This document shows positions 1 through 7,441 of a stretch of DNA of 49,004 nt, in pieces. This DNA is from Pseudomonadota bacterium. GTDB taxonomy: Bacteria; Pseudomonadota; Alphaproteobacteria; Sphingomonadales; Sphingomonadaceae. The position numbers were made by a program, and so were the translations under genes. Within the stretch, counting starts at the first letter, position 1. Every line of letters starts with the position of its first letter. The stretch spans positions 1 to 49,004 of the forward strand of contig JAFABD010000177.1 of NCBI GenBank assembly GCA_023426225.1. The letters are read 5' to 3'. The notes under the pieces were generated by a model that was given only the letters and a program-made list of their open reading frames with translations, was not told the DNA's origin and searched no databases.

Positions 1-204
1 CACCAGCATCACGCGGTCGCCGCGCTTGAGCCCCAGCGACTGGAGCCCGCGCGCGAGCGCGGCGACGCGGCGGGCGGCCTCGGCCCAGCTGATCGCGTGC
101 CATTTGCCCGCTGACTTTTCCCACAGAAAGGGGCTGTCGCCCTTTTCGTCGGCGCGGGTGAAGAACATCCGCACCAGATTGTCGAAGCGTTCGAGCCTGC
201 GCAT
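1..204 (-). CDS. Acyl-CoA synthetase (AMP-dependent synthetase/ligase), N-terminal part only
   Basis: Only the first 68 codons lie in the window; the gene runs off its left edge. The visible protein starts MRRLERFDNLVRMFF and continues through a stretch with ISWAEAARRVAALARGL and then LKRGDRVMLV. This is the usual opening of long-chain-fatty-acid/acyl-CoA ligases, in which a helix is followed by the G-x-x-GDRV strand. Such enzymes activate a carboxylic acid with ATP to an acyl-adenylate and transfer it to CoA. The start is well supported by AGGAGAG a few bases upstream of the ATG. It lies 43 bp downstream of the gamma-glutamyltransferase gene on the same strand and may be co-transcribed with it. 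The catalytic core is outside the window, so substrate range cannot be judged. Confidence 0.75.
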   Translation of the reverse strand, partial: MRRLERFDNLVRMFFTRADEKGDSPFLWEKSAGKWHAISWAEAARRVAALARGLQSLGLKRGDRVMLV

Positions 205-247
205 ATCTCTCCTTGCCGCGGCGCCTCTCAGCGGCCGCGTTTCATGA

Positions 248-2005
248 TTATTCCGGGCGGGCGGGCGGCGCGACGCGCCGGATTTCGGTCACGACCCCAT
301 CCTCGCGCACCGCAACGCCCTCGCTGCGCGGATCGGCGGCGCCGACCCAGCGGTCGCCGACGCGCTCGATCGCGTTCGCCTTGAGCCCCAGCGGCGCCGA
401 CTGGACGCGTTCGCCCATCGCCTGAAGCGCGGGGAGCATCGCGTCGAGCTGCGTCCCCTGTTCGGCGGTCGCGACGGGGCCGGGGGCATAGAGCAGCCCG
501 AGTCCGATCGCATCCTGTGCCGAGAGTTTCCAGTCGATCACGCCGACGATCGCCTTGGCCACCTGGGCGATGATCGTCGATCCGCCCGCGGCACCGAGCG
601 CCAGCCGCACCTTGCCGTCGGGGCCGTAGATGATCGTCGGCGCCATCGAGCTGCGCGGACGCTTGCCGCCCTCGACGCGGTTGGCGACGAGATAGCCGTC
701 CTTGACCGGCGCAAGATCGAAATCGGTGAGCTGGTTGTTGAGGAAGGTGCCGTTGACGGTGAGGCCCGAGCCGAAATAGCCCTCGACCGTCGTCGTCACC
801 TCGACGACGTTGCCGCGCCGGTCAACCGTGACGAGATCGGTGGTGCCGGCGACCTCGCTCGCCGGAACGCGCTGGCGCGGCGGCGCGCCGGCGGGGGTTC
901 CCGCCTCGACGCTCGCCATCGTGCGGTCGGGGGCGATCAGCGCCGAGCGCGCGGCGATATAGTCGGGCGCGAGCAGCCCGGCGACGGGCACCTGGACGTG
1001 ATCGGGATCGCCCAGGTAGCGGTCACGATCGGCATAGGCGAGGCGCGAGCTTTCGGCGAACAGGTGCCATGCGGTCGGCGAATCCTTGCCGAGCGACGCC
1101 ATGTCGAAGCGTTCGAGCTGCTTCAGGATCATCAGCACGGTGATGCCGCCCGACGAGGGCGGCGCCATGCTGCACACGCGATAGGCGCGATAGGTGCCGC
1201 ACAGCGGCGCGCGGTCCTTGGCCGAATAGCTGGCAAGATCGCCGAGCGTCATCATCGACGGGTTGCGCGACGCGTTGTTGACGGTGGCGACGATTTGTTG
1301 CGCGACCGGGCCGACATAGAAGGAATCGGCGCCGCGGCGTGCGATCTGGCGCAGGAACGCGGCCTGTTCGGGATTGCGCAGCACGGTGCCCACGGGCAGC
1401 GGCTTGCCGTCCGGTCCGAAGAAATGCGCGCGCCCCCAAGCATCCATGTGCCCGGCATAGCGGGCGAGCCCGCCCTGGAGGCGCGGCGTGATCGCGAAAC
1501 CCTGTTCGGCGAGGCGGATCGCCGGTTCGAACAGGCGCGCCCAGGGCAGCCGGCCCGAGCGCCGGTGCGCAAGCTGCATCATGCGCAGCGCGCCGGGGAC
1601 GCCGACGCTGCGCCCGCCCGGAACCGCGGCGGCATGGCTGAGCGGCTTGCCGTCGGGGCCGAAGAACCAGCGGTCGTTGGCGGCCATCGGCGCGGTCTCG
1701 CGGCCGTCGATCGACTGGATCGTGCCGGTGCGGCCGTCGTGCAGTATCATGAAGCCGCCGCCGCCGATCCCCGAGCTTTGCGGTTCGACGACATTGAGCG
1801 CGAGCATCGTCGCGATCGCCGCATCGGTGGCCGAGCCGCCGGCGCGCAGGATCTCTGCCCCGGCCGCGGCGGCGCGCGGATCGGCGGCGCTCACCATGCC
1901 GAGCTGCTTTTGCGATGCCGGCGCCCGGTGCGAAGGACGGGCCAGCGCGGGCGGCGCGAACGCCACCGCGAACAGCGCGACGGCAAGGGGTGCGATCCGT
2001 TTCAT
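248..2005 (-). CDS. ggt: Gamma-glutamyltransferase (periplasmic)
   Basis: This 585-residue protein has a clear signal peptide (MKRIAPLAVALFAVAFAPPALA) and normal family length. Gamma-glutamyltransferases cleave the gamma-glutamyl bond of glutathione and related compounds, acting in the periplasm after autoproteolysis into two subunits. The self-cleavage/nucleophile threonine is visible in the GTTDLVTVD motif near residue 388. The substrate-binding PRSSMAPTI motif and the glycine-rich GAAGGS motif follow in the small subunit. The N-terminal large subunit carries SSGIGGGGFM, typical of the family. I see no good Shine-Dalgarno in front of the ATG, but the signal peptide fixes the start. It lies 58 bp downstream of pyrD on the same strand. 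Family assignment is firm; the in vivo substrate is inferred. Confidence 0.93.
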   Translation of the reverse strand: MKRIAPLAVALFAVAFAPPALARPSHRAPASQKQLGMVSAADPRAAAAGAEILRAGGSATDAAIATMLALNVVEPQSSGIGGGGFMILHDGRTGTIQSIDGRETAPMAANDRWFFGPDGKPLSHAAAVPGGRSVGVPGALRMMQLAHRRSGRLPWARLFEPAIRLAEQGFAITPRLQGGLARYAGHMDAWGRAHFFGPDGKPLPVGTVLRNPEQAAFLRQIARRGADSFYVGPVAQQIVATVNNASRNPSMMTLGDLASYSAKDRAPLCGTYRAYRVCSMAPPSSGGITVLMILKQLERFDMASLGKDSPTAWHLFAESSRLAYADRDRYLGDPDHVQVPVAGLLAPDYIAARSALIAPDRTMASVEAGTPAGAPPRQRVPASEVAGTTDLVTVDRRGNVVEVTTTVEGYFGSGLTVNGTFLNNQLTDFDLAPVKDGYLVANRVEGGKRPRSSMAPTIIYGPDGKVRLALGAAGGSTIIAQVAKAIVGVIDWKLSAQDAIGLGLLYAPGPVATAEQGTQLDAMLPALQAMGERVQSAPLGLKANAIERVGDRWVGAADPRSEGVAVREDGVVTEIRRVAPPARPE

Positions 2006-2063
2006 CGCGCAACGCTAGCCAGATTTGCGCGGCGACGCAAAGTCGTCGCGCGTGCGGGGCGGA

Positions 2064-3062
2064 TCAGCGCAGCCCGGCGACGATCCGGCGCGGGAGCCCG
2101 GGGCCTTCGAAGATGAGCGCCGAGTAGAGCTGGACCAGCCGCGCGCCCATGTCGAGCCGGCGCTGTGCCTCGTCGGCGCTGTCGATCCCGCCGACCGAGA
2201 TGATCGGCAGTGCCCCGGCGGCCGATTCAAGCGCCTCGGCCAGCTTGGCGCGGGCGCGCTCGACGAGCGGGCGGCCCGACAGGCCGCCGGTCTCGCCCGC
2301 ATGCGGCGAGCGCAGCGGCGGGCGGGCGATCGTCGTGTTGGCGACGATCAGCGCGTCGAGATGATGATCGACCGCCGCGCGCACCGCATCGTCGACCCCT
2401 GCGCGATCGAGATCGGGCGCGATCTTGAGGAAGAGCGGACGGCGGGTTCCGTCGGCCAGCATGCGCGCGCCGTCGGCGGCGGCGAGCAGGTCGTCGAGCG
2501 CCGGCCTGGACTGAAGGTCGCGCAGGCCGGGCGTGTTCGGCGAACTGACATTGATCGTGACATAATCGGCGAGCGGCGCAACGCGCGCCACGCCGATCGC
2601 GTAATCGGCGACGCGATCCGCCGAATCCTTGTTGGCGCCGACATTGATGCCGAGGATGCCCGGCCGGCGCGGCAGCGCGGCGACGCGCGCCAGGGCCGAA
2701 TCGATGCCCCGGTTGTTGAATCCCATGCGGTTGATGATCGCGGCGTCCTCGACCAGCCGGAACAGGCGCGGGCGCGGATTGCCCGGCTGGGGACGCGGCG
2801 TGAGCGTGCCGATTTCGACCGATCCGAAACCCAGCGCGAACAGCCCGGCGATCGCCTCGCCATCCTTGTCGAGTCCCGCGGCCAGCCCGACGGGGTTGGG
2901 AAAGCGCAGCCCGGCGAGCTCGACCGCATGGCGCGAATCGGCGGCGGGAGGATTTCCGAACGGCGCCCCCAGCGCCCCCCAGGTGCGGAGCGTCCGAATC
3001 GCGGCATGGTGCGCGGCCTCGGCATCGAGGCGGAACAGGGCAGGGCGAAGGAAATAAGCCAT
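2064..3062 (-). CDS. pyrD: Dihydroorotate dehydrogenase, quinone-dependent (class 2)
   Basis: This enzyme oxidises dihydroorotate to orotate with FMN and passes the electrons to quinone, the fourth step of pyrimidine synthesis, at the inner membrane. The chosen start gives 332 residues beginning MAYFLRPALFRLDAEAAHH, which matches the N-terminal membrane-associating helices of class 2 enzymes (about 336 residues in E. coli). An upstream in-frame ATG at 3125 would add 21 unlikely residues. The class 2 active-site serine is in NVSSPNTPGL near residue 172, and the FMN-phosphate region ISVGGIDSADEA is near the C-terminus. GFNNRGID is also present. It heads a minus-strand group with ggt and the acyl-CoA synthetase and is divergent from the AraC-type gene. 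Confidence 0.93.
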   Translation of the reverse strand: MAYFLRPALFRLDAEAAHHAAIRTLRTWGALGAPFGNPPAADSRHAVELAGLRFPNPVGLAAGLDKDGEAIAGLFALGFGSVEIGTLTPRPQPGNPRPRLFRLVEDAAIINRMGFNNRGIDSALARVAALPRRPGILGINVGANKDSADRVADYAIGVARVAPLADYVTINVSSPNTPGLRDLQSRPALDDLLAAADGARMLADGTRRPLFLKIAPDLDRAGVDDAVRAAVDHHLDALIVANTTIARPPLRSPHAGETGGLSGRPLVERARAKLAEALESAAGALPIISVGGIDSADEAQRRLDMGARLVQLYSALIFEGPGLPRRIVAGLR

Positions 3063-3205
3063 CGCCGCCGGCCTATGCACCGGGAATTGCGCCGATCCAA
3101 CCCGTTGCATGTCGGATTTGTCCAATACAGCCGTTCGCGGGCGCGCTAGAGAGGCGATGCGACCCGAGGGGTTTCCGCTTCAACAGGGGGAACCCTTTCT
3201 ACTTA

Positions 3206-3238
3206 GGCCCGACCGGCTTGCCGGTCGGGCCACTTTTC
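3206..3238 (+). terminator. Perfect 11-bp hairpin followed by a short T-run, upstream of the AraC-type gene
   Basis: GGCCCGACCGG (3206-3216) and CCGGTCGGGCC (3221-3231) form a perfect 11-bp stem with a CTTG loop, followed by ACTTTTCC. Read on the plus strand this has the shape of a Rho-independent terminator. There is no plus-strand gene before it, because pyrD points away. It therefore either ends a short leader or small RNA starting after about 3120, or attenuates the downstream AraC-type gene. The T-run is short, so terminator strength is uncertain. Confidence 0.5.
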
Positions 3239-3300
3239 CTTGTGCGCAACTCCATGTATATCGGGCGAGAGTTCAGGGAGCGTGCAGGAGCGCAGCAACA

Positions 3301-4245
3301 ATGCAGGTCGCTGCAAAACGAAAGCCGGCATTTGTCGACTCGTGCGTTGATTCGCTCCCGTCGATCGAGGTCAAGCGGGCCAAGGGCCGGCTGCTGCCGC
3401 ACGTCGACACCTATTATCTGTTCCGTTGCGATGCCGACATGGTCGAGCGTTCGGAGCGAGTCGATCTGGGGCAGATCCGCTTCCTGATTTCGGGCGAGGG
3501 GCAGTTCGTCTTTCCCGACGGCCATGTCGAACAGGCCAAGCCGATCATGGTCGCCGGGCCGGGCACCGCCGCCGCGACCTATACGTTGCGCGGCCCGGTG
3601 ACGTGCTTCGGCGTCAATCTGCGCGCGATCGGGTGGAAGGCGCTGATCGGCATCCCGGCGAACAAGGTGACCGACCACATCATCGACGGTCGCAAGCTGT
3701 TCTGCGAACAGGCGCCGCTGCTGCTCGAACGGTTGCGCACCATGACAACGCTGGAAGAGATGGTCAGCGCGATCGCGCCGCTGCTCATCATGCGCCAGGA
3801 AGAGGTCAAGCCGGTTCCCGAGGCGCATTTCCCGTTCCTGCGCGCGGTGCGCGAATGGGCGGCGACCGACAATTGCACGATCGACCAGCTCTATGCCGCG
3901 ATCCGCGCGTCGAGCGGGCTGGGCGAACGGCAGGTCCAGCGACTGTGCCTGGAATATTTCGGCGGCTCCCCCAACCAGTTGCGCCGCAAGTTCCGCGCGA
4001 TCCGCGCCGCGATGAAGCTGTACCAGGGCGCGTCGATCGACGAGGTGGTCGAGCCCTTTTCCGACCAGTCGCACATGATCAACGAGGTCAAGCACTTCAC
4101 CGGCCATACCCCGACGTCGCTGCGCGCGCGACGCGACCCGGTGCTGGCGGCGACGCTTTCGAGCGAAACCTTCCACTTCCTGCCCGACGTCATTCCGGAG
4201 GAGGTTGATTTCCGTCGCAAGGGAGCCCAGATGCAATCGGACTGA
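3301..4245 (+). CDS. AraC-family transcriptional regulator
   Basis: The protein has 314 residues from the ATG at 3301, which is preceded by purine-rich GGAGCG elements; the longer frame from 3109 would read through the hairpin and is unlikely. The N-terminal two thirds look like a cupin-type sensor region (for example RFLISGEGQFVFPDG). The C-terminal third carries an AraC-type double helix-turn-helix with GLGERQVQRL and YFGGSPNQLRRKFR, then FSDQSHMINEVKHFTGHTP, where the second recognition helix normally lies. Its ligand is unknown. It lies 18 bp upstream of the SUF Rrf2 regulator on the same strand, so the two may share a transcript. That suggests, but does not prove, a link to Fe-S or iron control. 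Confidence 0.85.
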   Translation: MQVAAKRKPAFVDSCVDSLPSIEVKRAKGRLLPHVDTYYLFRCDADMVERSERVDLGQIRFLISGEGQFVFPDGHVEQAKPIMVAGPGTAAATYTLRGPVTCFGVNLRAIGWKALIGIPANKVTDHIIDGRKLFCEQAPLLLERLRTMTTLEEMVSAIAPLLIMRQEEVKPVPEAHFPFLRAVREWAATDNCTIDQLYAAIRASSGLGERQVQRLCLEYFGGSPNQLRRKFRAIRAAMKLYQGASIDEVVEPFSDQSHMINEVKHFTGHTPTSLRARRDPVLAATLSSETFHFLPDVIPEEVDFRRKGAQMQSD

Positions 4246-4258
4246 CTTTGTCCGATTG
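4234..4258. promoter_or_regulatory. Inverted repeat immediately upstream of the SUF regulator; candidate operator
   Basis: CAATCGGAC (4234-4242) and GTCCGATTG (4250-4258) are perfect 9-bp inverted repeats separated by 7 bp. They span the stop codon of the AraC-type gene and end 5 bp before the ATG of the Rrf2 regulator. Dyads of about this size are typical of Rrf2 dimer operators, so autoregulation of the suf operon is plausible. An RNA hairpin in the read-through transcript is the alternative. Confidence 0.45.
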
Positions 4259-4263
4259 GAATC

Positions 4264-4758
4264 ATGCGACTCTCCAGCCTTGCCGATTATGCCGTCGTGA
4301 TGATGGCCGCCGCGGCCCGCCGTTGTGGCGGGGCGTCGCGGCTGAACGCGACCGCGCTGGCGGACGAGACGGGATTGCCGTTGCCGACGGTGCAGAAGCT
4401 GGTCAGCCGCCTTTCCGCCGCCGGGCTGATCGAGAGCGCGCGCGGATCGGGCGGCGGGTTTCGGCTGGCGCGTCCACCGGCGGCGATCAGCCTGGCCGAC
4501 ATCGTCGAGGCGATCGAGGGGCCGATTGCGCTGACCTCGTGCGTCGAGGAGGGCCGCCACGATTGCTCGGTCGAGGGGGCATGCCGGGTTCGCCCGCACT
4601 GGAATGCCGTCAACGGCGCGGTTAAGGGCGCGCTCGCGGGCATCAGCCTTGCCAGCCTGACCGGGCGCGCCGCGGCGCCGGCGAGTGCCGACGCACCTTC
4701 CCAAACTTCCTCGCAACTGGGCTCCGGCCTTGGCCGGGGCGCCGGAGTTACTGTCTGA
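4264..4758 (+). CDS. SUF system Fe-S assembly regulator, Rrf2 family
   Basis: This 164-residue Rrf2/IscR-type repressor starts MRLSSLADYAVVMM. It has a winged helix-turn-helix (ADETGLPLPTVQKLVSRL, about residues 33-50) and the Rrf2 wing GSGGGFRLARPP. Three cysteines follow at 93, 101 and 107 (CX7CX5C), with His112 just beyond, in the position where IscR-like proteins bind a [2Fe-2S] cluster. It resembles the SUF-system regulator subfamily found in front of sufB more than classical IscR. The stop codon overlaps the sufB ATG by one base (TGATG), so it is translated with the operon it probably represses when cluster supply is adequate. The last ~30 residues are Ala/Ser-rich and probably disordered. 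Confidence 0.9.
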   Translation: MRLSSLADYAVVMMAAAARRCGGASRLNATALADETGLPLPTVQKLVSRLSAAGLIESARGSGGGFRLARPPAAISLADIVEAIEGPIALTSCVEEGRHDCSVEGACRVRPHWNAVNGAVKGALAGISLASLTGRAAAPASADAPSQTSSQLGSGLGRGAGVTV

Positions 4759-6221
4759 TGGCCACCAAGAATGCAGAGGCGCTCGCCGCCGCCAACAAGA
4801 AATATGAATGGGGCTTCGCGAGCGACGTCGAGCAGGAGTTCGCGCCCAAGGGGCTGAACGAGGACATCGTCCGTTACATTTCGGCGAAGAAGCGCGAGCC
4901 CGAATGGATGCTCGAATGGCGGCTGAAGGCGTTCCGGCTGTGGCAGACGATGACCGCGCCCGACTGGGCCAAGCTCGACGTGCCGCCGATCGATTATCAG
5001 GACGCCTATTATTACGCCGAGCCGAAGAAGAAGCCCGAGCTGAAGAGCCTGGACGACCTCGATCCCGAGATCCGGCGCACCTATGAGAAGCTGGGCATCC
5101 CGATCGAGGAGCAGAAGGTGCTTGCCGGCGTCGAGGGCGCGCGCAAGATCGCGGTCGACGCGGTGTTCGACAGCGTGTCGGTCGCGACGACGTTCCGCGA
5201 GGAGCTGAAGGCGGCGGGCGTCATCTTCCTGTCGATCAGCGAGGCGATCCGCGAATATCCCGAGCTGGTGCAGAAGTGGCTTGGGCGTGTGGTGCCGCAG
5301 CGCGACAATTATTTCGCGGCGCTCAACAGCGCGGTCTTCTCCGACGGCACCTTCGTTTATGTGCCGGAGGGCGTGCGCTGCCCGATGGAGCTTTCCACCT
5401 ATTTCCGCATCAACGCGGAGAATACCGGCCAGTTCGAGCGCACGCTGATCGTCGCCGACAAGGGCGCCTATGTCTCCTATCTCGAAGGCTGCACCGCGCC
5501 GATGCGCGACGAGAACCAGTTGCACGCCGCGGTGGTGGAGCTGGTCGCGCTCGACGATGCCGAGATCAAATATTCGACCGTCCAGAACTGGTATCCCGGC
5601 GACGAGAACGGCAAGGGCGGCATCTACAATTTCGTCACCAAGCGCGCGCTGTGCCAGGGCCGCAATTCGAAGGTGAGCTGGACCCAGGTCGAGACCGGAT
5701 CGGCGATCACCTGGAAGTATCCGAGCTGCGTGCTCGCGGGCGAGAACTCGGTCGGCGAATTCTATTCGGTGGCGGTGACCAACAATCGCCAGCAGGCCGA
5801 TACCGGCACCAAGATGATCCATCTGGGCAAGGGCAGCCGATCGACGATCGTGTCGAAGGGCATTTCGGCCGGGCGCAGCGACAACACCTATCGCGGCCTC
5901 GTTCGCGTGGCGGCGAGTGCGGAGAATGTCCGCAACTTCACCCAGTGCGACTCGCTGCTGCTCGGCGACCAGTGCGGCGCGCACACCGTGCCGTACATCG
6001 AGGTGAAGAACCCGAGCGCACAGATCGAGCATGAGGCAACGACGAGCAAGATCAGCGAGGACCAGCTCTTCTATGCCATGCAGCGCGGGCTGGACCAGGA
6101 AGCGGCGGTCGCGCTGATCGTCAACGGCTTTGCCAAGGAAGTGCTCCAGCAACTGCCGATGGAGTTCGCGGTCGAGGCGCAGAAGCTGCTCGGCATCAGC
6201 CTGGAAGGAAGTGTGGGATGA
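4758..6221 (+). CDS. sufB: Fe-S cluster assembly scaffold protein SufB
   Basis: SufB is a core subunit of the cytosolic SufBCD scaffold, where sulfur from SufS and iron are assembled into clusters. At 487 residues it has normal length. Family hallmarks are visible: EGVRCPMELSTYFRIN, YLEGCTAPMRDENQLH, GSAITWKYPS, and the C-terminal NFTQCDSLLLGDQCGAHTVP, whose first cysteine (near residue 398) corresponds to the essential scaffold cysteine of E. coli SufB. The start is coupled to the regulator by a one-base overlap. The stop overlaps the start of the next small gene (ATGA). Confidence 0.97.
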   Translation: MATKNAEALAAANKKYEWGFASDVEQEFAPKGLNEDIVRYISAKKREPEWMLEWRLKAFRLWQTMTAPDWAKLDVPPIDYQDAYYYAEPKKKPELKSLDDLDPEIRRTYEKLGIPIEEQKVLAGVEGARKIAVDAVFDSVSVATTFREELKAAGVIFLSISEAIREYPELVQKWLGRVVPQRDNYFAALNSAVFSDGTFVYVPEGVRCPMELSTYFRINAENTGQFERTLIVADKGAYVSYLEGCTAPMRDENQLHAAVVELVALDDAEIKYSTVQNWYPGDENGKGGIYNFVTKRALCQGRNSKVSWTQVETGSAITWKYPSCVLAGENSVGEFYSVAVTNNRQQADTGTKMIHLGKGSRSTIVSKGISAGRSDNTYRGLVRVAASAENVRNFTQCDSLLLGDQCGAHTVPYIEVKNPSAQIEHEATTSKISEDQLFYAMQRGLDQEAAVALIVNGFAKEVLQQLPMEFAVEAQKLLGISLEGSVG

Positions 6222-6637
6222 GTATCGCGTTGGCACTGGCGCTGATTGCCGCGCCCCAGGCAGGCGTCACGGTGGAAAAGGTGCCGCAGATCGGCGTGGC
6301 GACGCGGCTGGCGCGCTGCATCGTGCGGCAGGTCGGCGTCGCCCCCGCCGACGCCGCGGCGCGCACGCGCGCGGTCGAAGCTGCGGTGAAGGCGTGTCGC
6401 GCCTTTACCGAGGCCGATTTCGAGGCGGGCCGGATCACGCTGGCCGGGCGTCCGGTGTCGCGCGGCTGGTGGAGCCGGATGCAGCAGAGCCTCGATGCGG
6501 TGCAGGCCGACGTCGCCGCCGCGATCCGCACGCCGGCCCAATATACGGTGCGATGGAAGCTCGACGATGGAAAGCTGGTCGACGCCTATGACGCGCAGGA
6601 CCTGAAAGCGGTGACGCTGGTGACGGTGCCGCTCTGA
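6218..6637 (+). CDS. Small putatively exported protein of unknown function inside the suf operon
   Basis: I do not recognise this 139-residue protein. It begins with a short hydrophobic stretch (MSIALALALIAAPQAG) that could be a minimal signal peptide. A charged, alanine-rich helical region follows with two cysteines (near residues 32 and 53), then a C-terminal segment, QYTVRWKLDDGKLVDAYDAQ, that looks like beta structure. Its ATG overlaps the sufB stop (ATGA), so it is translationally coupled to sufB. Base composition resembles its neighbours. Core SUF machinery is cytosolic, so an exported product encoded between sufB and sufC is unexpected. The hydrophobic start is short, and export is an inference only. 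Confidence 0.75.
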   Translation: MSIALALALIAAPQAGVTVEKVPQIGVATRLARCIVRQVGVAPADAAARTRAVEAAVKACRAFTEADFEAGRITLAGRPVSRGWWSRMQQSLDAVQADVAAAIRTPAQYTVRWKLDDGKLVDAYDAQDLKAVTLVTVPL

Positions 6638-6649
6638 CCCTTGGTCGCA

Positions 6650-6667
6650 CCCCGGTCGGGCCCGGGG
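6650..6667 (+). other. Short GC hairpin in the gap before sufC
   Basis: CCCCGG (6650-6655) and CCGGGG (6662-6667) can pair across a 6-base loop in the 60-bp gap between the unknown gene and sufC, the longest gap in this part of the operon. No T-run follows, so it is not a normal terminator. It could influence mRNA stability or relative expression. Confidence 0.3.
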
Positions 6668-6697
6668 CAGAACAGACACGAACAGGAATGAAGTGAC

Positions 6698-7441
6698 ATG
6701 CTGAAGATCGACAACCTCCACGCCGAGGTCGACGGCAAGGAAATCCTGAAAGGGTTGAGCCTTGCGATCGGCGCGGGCGAGGTGCACGCCATCATGGGGC
6801 CGAATGGCGCGGGCAAGTCGACGCTCGGCTATGTGCTCGGCGGGCGCGACGGCTATTCGGTGACGTCGGGGACGGTGACGTTCGACGGCGCCGACCTGCT
6901 GGCGATGGACGCGCACGAGCGCGCCGCGGCGGGGCTGTTCCTGGGCTTTCAATATCCGGTCGAGATCCCCGGCATTTCCAACCTGCACTTCCTGCGCGAG
7001 GCGCTGAATGCGCAGCGGCGCGCGCGGGGCGAGACGCCGGCGTCGGGCGGCGAGTTCCTGAAGCTGGCGCGCGCGCAGGCGACGGCGCTGGGGATGGACG
7101 CCGAACTGCTCAAGCGGCCGGTCAATGTCGGCTTTTCGGGCGGCGAGAAGAAGCGTAACGAGATGGTGCAGATGGGGATCCTGAACCCCAAGCTCGCCAT
7201 TCTCGACGAGACCGACAGCGGCCTCGACATCGACGCACTGCGCGCGGTGGGCGAGGGGATCAACCGGATCATGCGCGCGCCCGACAAGGCGGTGCTGCTG
7301 ATCACCCATTATCAGCGGCTGCTCGATTACGTGAAGCCGGACTTCGTCCATGTGCTTGCCGACGGCCGTATCGTGCGTTCGGGCGGCCCCGAACTCGCGC
7401 TCGAACTGGAGCGCGAAGGCTATGCCGGAGTGGCGGCGTGA
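6698..7441 (+). CDS. sufC: Fe-S cluster assembly ATPase SufC
   Basis: SufC is the ABC-type ATPase that drives conformational change in SufBCD. The 247-residue sequence shows Walker A GPNGAGKST (residues 34-42), the signature FSGGEKKRNEMVQM and Walker B LAILDETDSGLDID, with the switch histidine in LLITHYQRLL. The signature GEKKRNE form is typical of SufC rather than of transporters, and there is no membrane domain. The stop overlaps the GTG of sufD by 4 bp. Confidence 0.97.
   Translation: MLKIDNLHAEVDGKEILKGLSLAIGAGEVHAIMGPNGAGKSTLGYVLGGRDGYSVTSGTVTFDGADLLAMDAHERAAAGLFLGFQYPVEIPGISNLHFLREALNAQRRARGETPASGGEFLKLARAQATALGMDAELLKRPVNVGFSGGEKKRNEMVQMGILNPKLAILDETDSGLDIDALRAVGEGINRIMRAPDKAVLLITHYQRLLDYVKPDFVHVLADGRIVRSGGPELALELEREGYAGVAA

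Noticed and set aside
3109..3300. N-terminal extension of the AraC-type protein
   Set aside because: It reads through a perfect hairpin and a T-run and is not like regulator sequence; the ATG at 3301 has a better context.
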